The notes under the pieces were generated by a model. That model saw only the letters and a list, made by a program, of their open reading frames with translations, did not search any database and was not told the DNA's origin. The position numbers and the translations under genes were made by a program. Shown piece after piece: positions 57,633-64,000 of a DNA stretch of 64,000 nt. The DNA lies in the NCBI GenBank assembly GCA_030583905.1, contig CP129481.1, forward strand, positions 620,001 through 684,000, written 5' to 3'. This DNA is from Anaerolineales bacterium. GTDB lineage: Bacteria > Chloroflexota > Anaerolineae > Anaerolineales > Villigracilaceae. Position 1 is the stretch's first letter, and every line of letters starts with the position of its first letter.

Positions 57633-58628
57633 ATGCGAAAAAAAACCTTAACATGGCTTTCTGCTCTTCTAGTTCTGGCAGTGGCGCTCTCAGCGTGTGG
57701 AAACGCCGCACCCGCCGAATCAACCGTCCCTGAGGTTGAGGCGTCCGCTTCGTCCGATGAATTGAGCGGCACCATTTCCATCTCCGGCGCATTCGCCCTC
57801 TACCCGATGATGACCGTCTGGGCGGATGAGTTTTCCAAGCTCCATCCCGGTGTGCAATTTGATGTGCAGGGCGGCGGCGCAGGCAAAGGCATGACCGACA
57901 CCATCGCCGGCGCAGTGGACATCGGCATGATCTCGCGCGCCATCAAACCTGAAGAAGAATCACAGGGCATTTTCTGGGTGTCTGTGACGAAAGATGCGGT
58001 CTTCCCCATCATCAGTTCCGAAAACCCGTATGCCGAACAGATGCTGGCAAAGGGCATCTCGCAGGAAGTCTTTGCGGGCATGTACATCACGGGTGAAATC
58101 ACCACTTGGGGACAGGTCATCGGCGACCCGTCTGACACCACCCCGATCAACATCTTCACCCGTTCCGATGCTTCCGGCGCGGCGGAACAATGGGCGAAAT
58201 TTGGCGGCGGCGCAGCGCAGGAAGACCTGCTGGGGATTGGTGTCAATGGCGAACCTTCGATGGTGGATACCGTCATTAAAGACCCGCTGGGCATCGGCTT
58301 TGGCAACCTCAACAGCATCTTCGACCTGAGCGGCGGCGGACTTGTGCCCGGCATCATCATCCCGCCGATCGACATCAACAATGATGGGCAAGCCAACTCT
58401 GATGAAATCTACACCGTGAAGGAAGATGCGTTCGGCGCAGTGGCAAACGGCACGTATCCATCACCTCCCGCCCGCTTCGAAAACCTTGCTACGCTTGGCA
58501 AGCCCGAAGGGTTGACCCTGATCTTCATCGAGTGGATCCTGACCGATGGACAGCAATATTTGGAAGAGGCGGGTTTCGTTCCGCTCACACCGGAGCAGCA
58601 AGCCGAGTCTCTCGCAAAACTAAAATGA
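57633..58628 (+). CDS. pstS: Phosphate ABC transporter substrate-binding lipoprotein (PstS-like)
   Basis: A 331-residue lipoprotein with signal peptide and lipobox (VALSACGN), followed by a two-lobe binding domain. Family-type segments are ISISGAFALYPMMTVWADEF, FDVQGGGAGKGMTDTIAGAVDIGMISR, IFTRSDASGAAEQWAKF and LTLIFIEWILTDGQQYLEEAGFVPL. In canonical PstS the anion-binding loop is GSG and RSDGSGT; here it is RSDASGA, so specificity for phosphate is likely but not certain. ATGA overlap with the next gene. The gap after the promoter is about 150 bases. Confidence 0.87.
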   Translation: MRKKTLTWLSALLVLAVALSACGNAAPAESTVPEVEASASSDELSGTISISGAFALYPMMTVWADEFSKLHPGVQFDVQGGGAGKGMTDTIAGAVDIGMISRAIKPEEESQGIFWVSVTKDAVFPIISSENPYAEQMLAKGISQEVFAGMYITGEITTWGQVIGDPSDTTPINIFTRSDASGAAEQWAKFGGGAAQEDLLGIGVNGEPSMVDTVIKDPLGIGFGNLNSIFDLSGGGLVPGIIIPPIDINNDGQANSDEIYTVKEDAFGAVANGTYPSPPARFENLATLGKPEGLTLIFIEWILTDGQQYLEEAGFVPLTPEQQAESLAKLK

Positions 58629-59605
58629 GCGAAATCGAACTCACCCAGGTAAAAGTTGAAGGGCGGCTTAGCCGCCCTTCAACCCCATCCCGCATCACGG
58701 CAGACCGCACAGCGCGCCGCGCTTTTTTCGTTATCACGCTGTTCCCGATCCTGCTGATCCTCATCATCACGGTCGCCTTGTTCGTCCGCGCTATGCCCAT
58801 CCTGAGCACGTACAGCCTCACCGACCTGTTGTTCGGCGAAATCTGGCGTCCCAACAACGGTCAATTCGGGTTCCGTCCGTTCATCCTCGGCACGTTGTGG
58901 GTCACGGCAGTCGGCATTTTTCTGGCGGTCCCGCCATGCCTGCTGGCATCCATCTACCTCGCGGAGTATGCTCACGCCCGCACCCGCGCCATCGCCAAAC
59001 CCATTTTGGATCTGCTCGCCGCCATCCCACCCGTCGTCTATGGCGTGTGGGGATTGCTCGCCATCGTCCCATTTGTGGATGACGTGCTCGCGCCTCTCTT
59101 CGACCGCTGGCTTGGTTCGACCATCCCGATCTTTTCTGTCACCCAACCGACCGGGTTCGGCATCCTCGCGGGCGGAATTGTCCTTGCGGTCATGATCGCA
59201 CCGCTCATCATCTCGGTAATCTTCGAAGTCTTTGCCACCGTCCCCAATGACCTGCGTCACGCCTCGCTTGCCCTCGGCACCACCCAATGGCAGACCATCC
59301 GCACCGTGGTATTGCCGCAGGTGACGCCGGGCATCATTGCCGCCATTGTATTGGGCGCATCCCGCGCATTGGGCGAAACCATCGCCGTGTTGATGGTAGT
59401 TGGCAATGTTCCCAAAGTCCCCACCTCCATTTTTGATACCGCCTACCCGCTCCCCGCGTTGATCGCGAACAACTACGGCGAGATGATGTCCATCCCGTTG
59501 TATGATGCGGCATTGCTCGGCGCAGCGCTGGTTCTGCTGGTGGTCATCATCATTTTCAACATCCTTTCCACGCTGGTCTTGCAGCGTTTCTTGAGGCGCA
59601 AATGA
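58625..59605 (+). CDS. pstC: Phosphate ABC transporter permease PstC
   Basis: A 326-residue permease with about six helices. The N-terminus (residues 1-30, VEGRLSRPSTPS) is encoded by a long perfect palindrome and is longer than in usual PstC. The body has the family's conserved loop (HASLALGTTQWQTIRTVVLPQVTPGI, residues 217-242) and ALGETIAVLMVVGNVP. It overlaps pstS by four bases (ATGA) and pstA by four bases. It forms the channel with PstA. Confidence 0.92.
   Translation: MSEIELTQVKVEGRLSRPSTPSRITADRTARRAFFVITLFPILLILIITVALFVRAMPILSTYSLTDLLFGEIWRPNNGQFGFRPFILGTLWVTAVGIFLAVPPCLLASIYLAEYAHARTRAIAKPILDLLAAIPPVVYGVWGLLAIVPFVDDVLAPLFDRWLGSTIPIFSVTQPTGFGILAGGIVLAVMIAPLIISVIFEVFATVPNDLRHASLALGTTQWQTIRTVVLPQVTPGIIAAIVLGASRALGETIAVLMVVGNVPKVPTSIFDTAYPLPALIANNYGEMMSIPLYDAALLGAALVLLVVIIIFNILSTLVLQRFLRRK
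58655..58683. repeat. Perfect 13-bp palindrome inside pstC
   Basis: GTTGAAGGGCGGC-TTA-GCCGCCCTTCAAC, a 13-bp hairpin with a 3-base loop, lying 30 bases after the pstC start in frame. It could act as mRNA structure between pstS and pstC. It resembles the REP-like hairpin at 25770-25791. Confidence 0.8.
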
Positions 59606-60471
59606 GTATAAAGAAAAAATACTTTCAGCGGCGTCATATCGTCGAATTCCTCGTGAAAACCGCCATGCGCATTGCACTGGTCATCGTGGCGGGCGCGCTC
59701 GGCTTGATCCTGTGGACCATCATCACCCGCGGACTGCCCTCCCTCTCCTGGTCGATGGTCACGCAAATCCCCAAAGGCGGATATTACATGGGCAAGGAAG
59801 GCGGCATCCTGAACGCCATCATCGGCTCGGCGTATCTCGCTTCGGGCGGCACACTGCTCGCCATCCTGCTCAGCCTGCCGATTGCGCTCTATCTCAAAGC
59901 CTATCTCGGCGACTCCAAATGGGGCGATTACGTCCGCCTCGCGCTGGATGTGCTGTGGGGCATTCCTTCCATTGTGTACGGCGCGTTCGGTTTCGCGCTG
60001 ATGATCATGCTCGGTATGCGCGCCTCCCTGCTGGCAGGCATCATCGCGCTGGCATTGGTCACACTCCCCATCATGACCCGCGCCATGGACGAAGTCATCC
60101 GCCGCATGCCCGTTGACCTTGAACATGCCGCGCTCGCACTTGGTTCCACAAAATTTGAAGTGGCAATTCAAGTCGTCACCCGACAGATGCTGCCCGGTAT
60201 CATCACCGGCATCCTGCTGGCGTTCGGGCGAGGCATCGGCGATGCGGCGTCCGTGCTGTTCACCGCCGGCTACACCGACCGCATTCCCACCTCGTTGATG
60301 AACCCCACCGCATCCCTGCCGCTGGCGGTCTTCTTCCAACTCGGCTCGCCCTATCCCGAAGTGCGCGAACGCGGATACGCCGCTGCGCTGATCCTCACCA
60401 TTATCGTCTTGATCGTCAGCCTTGGGTCGCGCCTGCTGGCGTCACGCCTCAACAAGTACACGGTAAAGTAA
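59602..60471 (+). CDS. pstA: Phosphate ABC transporter permease PstA
   Basis: A 289-residue permease with about six helices. It has TRGLPSLSWSMVTQIPKGGYYMGKEGGI, the helix GIPSIVYGAFGFALMIML and the ATPase-coupling loop HAALALGSTKFEVAIQVVTRQMLPGI, followed by GIGDAASVLFTAGYTDRIPTSLM. These blocks are typical of PstA. It overlaps pstC by four bases and is followed by pstB after 13 bases. No anomalies. Confidence 0.93.
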   Translation: MSIKKKYFQRRHIVEFLVKTAMRIALVIVAGALGLILWTIITRGLPSLSWSMVTQIPKGGYYMGKEGGILNAIIGSAYLASGGTLLAILLSLPIALYLKAYLGDSKWGDYVRLALDVLWGIPSIVYGAFGFALMIMLGMRASLLAGIIALALVTLPIMTRAMDEVIRRMPVDLEHAALALGSTKFEVAIQVVTRQMLPGIITGILLAFGRGIGDAASVLFTAGYTDRIPTSLMNPTASLPLAVFFQLGSPYPEVRERGYAAALILTIIVLIVSLGSRLLASRLNKYTVK

Positions 60472-60484
60472 CGGAGCAATAAAT

Positions 60485-61240
60485 ATGGACACACATATTC
60501 AAGTAAATAACCTCAACGCCTTTTATGGCAGCCAGCAAGCCCTGAAGGATGTCAATATCGAAATCCCGAAAAACAAGATCACCGCCATCATGGGACCTTC
60601 GGGCTGCGGCAAGACCACCTTATTGAAAACCTTCAACCGCTTTTTTGAACTTGCCGAAAACACCCGCCTCAGCGGTGAAGTGCTTGTGGACGGACAGAAC
60701 ATCTACGACAACGATGTGGACGTCACCGAAGTGCGCAAGGTGGTCGGCTTGCTGGCACAACGTCCCTCGCCATTGCCCATGTCCATTTACGATAACATCG
60801 CCTATGGAATGCGCATTCACAAGATGAAGAATGAACGAAAAGAATACAAAGCGGCGGTACGTCATTACCTCGAAATCACCGGCTTGTGGGATGAAGTCCA
60901 CAAACGTTTGCACGACCCCGCCACCAGCCTCTCCATCGGACAGCAGCAGCGCCTCTGCCTCGCCCGCGGCTTGGCTGTTGAACCCGAAATTATCCTCGGC
61001 GACGAACCCACCTCCGCGCTCGACCCGATCTCTTCGCAAAACATCGAGCAGCGCCTGCACGAACTCTCGAATCAATACACGATTGTGATCGTCACCCACA
61101 CCTTGCGGCAGGCAAAACGCCTGGCAGACCATGTCATCTTCATGTACCTCGGTGAGGTCATCGAAGCAGGCTCCGCAAATAACGTATTCAACAACCCCCA
61201 GCACGAACGTACGAAACAATATCTTGAAGGACAGTTCTAA
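60485..61240 (+). CDS. pstB: Phosphate ABC transporter ATP-binding protein
   Basis: A 251-residue ATPase driving phosphate uptake. It has Walker A GPSGCGKTTLLKTFNRFFE, the phosphate-family DVDVTEVRKVVGLLAQRPSPLPMSIYDNIAYG, signature LSIGQQQRLCLARGLAVEP and Walker B ILGDEPTSALDPIS with the H-loop VTHTLRQAKR. Length is standard for PstB. Last gene of the operon. No phoU or phoB-like gene follows. A long inverted repeat after the stop acts as terminator. Confidence 0.95.
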   Translation: MDTHIQVNNLNAFYGSQQALKDVNIEIPKNKITAIMGPSGCGKTTLLKTFNRFFELAENTRLSGEVLVDGQNIYDNDVDVTEVRKVVGLLAQRPSPLPMSIYDNIAYGMRIHKMKNERKEYKAAVRHYLEITGLWDEVHKRLHDPATSLSIGQQQRLCLARGLAVEPEIILGDEPTSALDPISSQNIEQRLHELSNQYTIVIVTHTLRQAKRLADHVIFMYLGEVIEAGSANNVFNNPQHERTKQYLEGQF

Positions 61241-61282
61241 GATATACAAAGCCGCCGTCAAACGATAGCGGCTTTGTATATC
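61241..61282. terminator. Long inverted repeat between pstB and the convergent methyltransferase
   Basis: A perfect 15-bp stem GATATACAAAGCCGC (61241-61255) with its complement (61268-61282) over a 12-base loop; it overlaps the stop of the convergent gene. No long T-run, so termination is probable, not sure. Confidence 0.7.
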
Positions 61283-61979
61283 ACCAAATGCCCGGTATCA
61301 GGCGGTAACGTGTCTTCTGCGCGTACTCCCTGTAGCCGGGTAATTCGGCTTGCAGGGTCTTATCTTCCAATCCGGTGCGGACGAGTAATGCGAGCGATAT
61401 CAGCACTGCAGGGACAAACGCCCAAATTGAATCAAGGAAAAAGGGAATGGCAAGATATGTCCACAAAACGCCTGCATACCCCGGGTGGCGGATGAAGCGA
61501 TATGGTCCCGTTTTAACCACATGATGACCGCGGTCGGTCTGTATCCGCACCACACCGGAAAAGAAGCGGTTTTCCACCAGCGCCCAAGTGCCCAACCCAT
61601 AACCGAGCAGAATGGCAGCTAACGCAATTATCTTTACTTGCAGGCTGAAGGGGAATGTCCAGCCAAGGAGTTTATCCAACCCGGCAACCGCCAAAATGAA
61701 AATCGACCCCACTGCCACAATGGGCGCAAGAATTCGGTCCCAACGCTTGGCATCCTGCAATTCCATCGAACGCGCACGTTCCTTCAATATATCCGGGTGG
61801 CGGCGTGCAGCCAGCCCCCTACTGAGCACAAACCCCAATGCGGACACTGCCGCATACACCCACGCCTCCCACCAATCCCACACCCCTGAAATGATCATCG
61901 GCAAAAGCGGCAAGATCACAACTACTATCACAAGTTGGAAAACGATCTTAAACGTAAATGTTCTCTTATTTTCGGTCAT
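61281..61979 (-). CDS. Isoprenylcysteine methyltransferase-like membrane protein (ICMT/PEMT family)
   Basis: A 232-residue membrane protein with about five helices and the SAM-binding signature VVKTGPYRFIRHPGYAGVLWTYLAIP together with LEDKTLQAELPGYREYAQKTRYRLIPGIW. These belong to the ICMT/PEMT-like methyltransferases, which methylate lipids or isoprenylated substrates in bacteria. The start at 61979 follows GGAGGGC. A TATAAT box lies upstream, divergent from the NfeD gene. Substrate unknown. Confidence 0.88.
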   Translation of the reverse strand: MTENKRTFTFKIVFQLVIVVVILPLLPMIISGVWDWWEAWVYAAVSALGFVLSRGLAARRHPDILKERARSMELQDAKRWDRILAPIVAVGSIFILAVAGLDKLLGWTFPFSLQVKIIALAAILLGYGLGTWALVENRFFSGVVRIQTDRGHHVVKTGPYRFIRHPGYAGVLWTYLAIPFFLDSIWAFVPAVLISLALLVRTGLEDKTLQAELPGYREYAQKTRYRLIPGIW

Positions 61980-62026
61980 AATGCCCTCCACAACCATTAT
62001 AATAACTCGCAGAATTGGATACAAAC

Positions 62027-63340
62027 ATGAAAACAAAACGAATCCTCCTTGTTCTGCTGGTCGGGCTGACCATCTTGCAATCTGTGGCTGTCGTCTCTGC
62101 CCAAAGCGGTGCGCCGCTGGCGATCACCATGCCCGTGGAGGGACCGATCGTACAACCGATGCTGGATTACATCAACCGCGGCATCCGGACCGCCGAGCAG
62201 TTGGACGCGGAAGTGTTGGTGATCGAGTTGAACACTCCGGGCGGGAATGTCGGCACCATGCTGGAGATCATCGAGGCGATGGGAAACAGCCGCGTGCCGG
62301 TGGTGGTGTACGTCTCGCCGCGTGACGCGCAAGCGGCAAGCGCCGGCGCGCTCATTACCATGGCGGGAGATGTCTCTGCCATGGCGCCGCGCACGGTGAT
62401 CGGTGCGGCGAGTCCCGTGGATAGTTCCGGCGGCGACATCGAATCAACGATGGAACGCAAGATCAAGGAAGATCTGAAAGCCAAGGTGCGCGGACTGATG
62501 GAAGGGCGCAGTGAAGAGGCAGTGCAACTCGCCGAAGCCATGGTCGAGGATGCGGTGGCGGTCACTGCCAATGAAGCACTTGAAGTCGGCTTGATCGATT
62601 TCATAGCAGACGATACCGAAGACCTCCTGCAGCTGCTGGATGGCGTGCAGGTGGATGTGCGCGGCGAAACACGCACCCTGAACACCGAAGACATCGAAAC
62701 CCGCGAACTCGACATGAGCCTGATCGAATTTCTGCTGCTCATCCTTATCGACCCGAATATTTCCTTCCTGCTGCTGGCGATTGGCGTGCAGGCGATCTAC
62801 ATCGAACTTTCCAGCCCGGGCGGATGGTTTGCAGGCTTTCTTGGCGCAGTCTGCCTGACCATGGCGGTCTACGGGCTTGGCGTGCTTCCCATCAATTGGT
62901 TCGGGTTGATCTTCATGGTGATCGCATTCGTATTGTTCGTCCTTGAAGTAAAAACCCCAACCTACGGTGCGCTTACAGTGGCGGGGGTTGCTTCGTTCAT
63001 TGTCGGCGCGCTGGTCTTGTTCAACTCGCCCGGCACGCCGCAATTCCAGCGCGTGTCGGTTCCGCTGGTGATCGGCATGGGTATCTTCCTCGGTCTGGTC
63101 TCCTTTGGTGTTATCATGTTCGCTGTCCGCGCGCAGCGTTCGCCGGTCCGCATCGGGATGGAATCCATGCTCGGGCAATCAGGAACCGCCATCACGTTCC
63201 AGCGAGGCGCAGGTCAGGTTCAGGTTGGAAGCGAGCAGTGGAGTGCGGAAAAATCCCCGGATTCGAAAACCATCCGAAAGGGTGATGCGGTCGAAGTTGT
63301 TGAAGTGCGTGGATTGAGATTGATCGTAAGAAAAAAATAA
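62027..63340 (+). CDS. Membrane-bound NfeD/ClpP-class serine protease
   Basis: A 437-residue long-form NfeD. After a signal helix (ILLVLLVGLTILQSVAVVSA) residues 45-220 form the ClpP-like protease domain (VLVIELNTPGGNVGTMLEI, with the nucleophile Ser in QAASAGALITMAGD). Four helices follow (residues 235-360), and the C-terminus is an OB-fold NfeD domain (GTAITFQRGAGQVQVGSEQW). Homologues associate with stomatins and act in membrane quality control. TTG upstream is possible, but ATG at 62027 is preferred. A small hairpin (CGCGGC/GCCGCG) lies just after the stop. Confidence 0.9.
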   Translation: MKTKRILLVLLVGLTILQSVAVVSAQSGAPLAITMPVEGPIVQPMLDYINRGIRTAEQLDAEVLVIELNTPGGNVGTMLEIIEAMGNSRVPVVVYVSPRDAQAASAGALITMAGDVSAMAPRTVIGAASPVDSSGGDIESTMERKIKEDLKAKVRGLMEGRSEEAVQLAEAMVEDAVAVTANEALEVGLIDFIADDTEDLLQLLDGVQVDVRGETRTLNTEDIETRELDMSLIEFLLLILIDPNISFLLLAIGVQAIYIELSSPGGWFAGFLGAVCLTMAVYGLGVLPINWFGLIFMVIAFVLFVLEVKTPTYGALTVAGVASFIVGALVLFNSPGTPQFQRVSVPLVIGMGIFLGLVSFGVIMFAVRAQRSPVRIGMESMLGQSGTAITFQRGAGQVQVGSEQWSAEKSPDSKTIRKGDAVEVVEVRGLRLIVRKK

Positions 63341-63358
63341 CGCGGCGTTAATGCCGCG
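63341..63358. repeat. Small palindrome between NfeD and lipA genes
   Basis: CGCGGC-GTTAAT-GCCGCG, 6-bp hairpin in the 33-base gap. Confidence 0.5.
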
Positions 63359-63373
63359 CCTCAAGAGGACCTT

Positions 63374-64000
63374 ATGGCTGTTACCCCAACAAGAGACAGA
63401 GTCAACCCCCAAGCGGATGCGCGTCCCCTGCGCCGCCCGGATTGGATAAAAGTCCGCGCGCCGTCGGGCGAAACCTACGAATGGCTGCACGGCTTGATGC
63501 GCAAGAAGGAATTGCACACCGTCTGCGAGGAAGCCATGTGCCCGAACCTCGGCGAATGCTGGGGCAGCGGCACCGCGACCTTCCTGATGCTCGGCGATGT
63601 GTGCACGCGTACCTGCGCCTTCTGTGACATCAAACACGGCAAACCCGCCTTGCTGGATTGGAACGAAGCCGAGCGCGTGGCGCAAGCCGTGAAAGCGATG
63701 GAATTAAAACACGCGGTCATCACATCCGTGAACCGCGATGAACGCCGCGACGGCGGCGCGCCGATCTTTGCGATGGTGATTCGGAGAATTAGAGAATTAT
63801 TGCCGGGCTGTTCGATCGAAGTGCTCATCCCCGATTTCAAAGGCAGTATCGAAGCGCTGAAGATCGTCATGGATGCCCGCCCCGAGATCCTGAACCATAA
63901 CGTGGAGACCGTTCCGCGCCTGTTCAAGACCGTCCAGCCGCAGGATAACTACGAATGGGCGGCAGCGACCTTATCCAATGCCAAGAAGCTCGACCCCGAT
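63374..64000 (+). CDS. lipA: Lipoyl synthase, 5' part (cut by window edge)
   Basis: The first 209 residues of a radical-SAM enzyme inserting sulfur into octanoyl groups to make lipoate. The auxiliary cluster is in [20 protein letters not shown], and the radical-SAM cluster in [14 protein letters not shown] (C-x3-C-x2-C). The later [17 protein letters not shown] matches the family, as does [12 protein letters not shown]. The reading frame is open to the last base. It begins 33 bases after the NfeD gene; AGAGGAC lies before the ATG. Confidence 0.96.
   Translation, partial: MAVTPTRDRVNPQADARPLRRPDWIKVRAPSGETYEWLHGLMRKKELHTVCEEAMCPNLGECWGSGTATFLMLGDVCTRTCAFCDIKHGKPALLDWNEAERVAQAVKAMELKHAVITSVNRDERRDGGAPIFAMVIRRIRELLPGCSIEVLIPDFKGSIEALKIVMDARPEILNHNVETVPRLFKTVQPQDNYEWAAATLSNAKKLDPD

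Noticed and set aside
1..64000. CRISPR array, prophage, transposase or rRNA operon
   Set aside because: No regularly spaced repeats, integrase, transposase or rRNA-like sequence seen on reading both strands.

Overview
The window looks like a chromosomal segment of an Anaerolineae-type Chloroflexota (Chloroflexi) bacterium. This is inferred from gene content, not from any search. The pointers are short Flp pilins, lipoproteins with Thr/Pro-rich linkers, a sortase with an LPxTG substrate, a MutL-like ATPase cluster without glutamate mutase, mevalonate kinase, and moderately high GC. No rRNA, CRISPR array, prophage or intact insertion sequence is visible. Both edges cut genes: a cation/proton antiporter on the left and lipA on the right.

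Layout. 1-1202: antiporter end plus two cyclic-di-AMP receptor-like genes. 1284-9301: lipoprotein, panC, a small protein, ssb, a PadR/membrane-protein pair, pepF and ychF. 9345-11038: tRNA-Leu, a mini membrane protein and glgC. 11184-19370: a tightly packed cluster of membrane proteins, a zinc-ribbon scaffold with repeated W-L motifs, a MutL-like ATPase and an LPNTG surface protein; this is the best candidate for an undescribed system. 19446-31196: phosphohexomutase, DUF389 protein, ycf45-like AAA/R3H ATPase, GIDE-domain protein, tmk, peptidase E, DinB-like protein, map, LOG protein, DnaJ, HtrA and a YedY-like molybdoenzyme. 31375-38208: CASTOR/POLLUX-like channel, 5-oxoprolinase genes with rlmD, sortase and tRNA-Val. 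38197-46846: acetyltransferase, T-box-controlled thrS, a broken cytochrome b gene, ubiA/mevalonate kinase operon, tlyA, a zinc-finger protein and an MFS transporter.

46970-47796: three Flp pilin genes, each with its own leader hairpin. 48009-54315: hutI, diguanylate cyclase, arginase, inositol monophosphatase family protein, FKBP, DUF302 protein and icd. 54316-55733: an AT-rich island with a FemAB/GNAT-like gene. 55813-64000: a CAD-type dihydroorotase, an Rrf2 regulator divergent from a pstSCAB operon whose promoter contains a perfect operator, an ICMT-like methyltransferase, NfeD and lipA.

Regulation is unusually readable. Many genes have a -10 box 6-7 bases before the ATG and no ribosome binding site, which implies leaderless mRNAs. 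Intrinsic terminators separate most units. Several families of short palindromic repeats lie between genes and, in at least two cases, in frame inside coding sequences.
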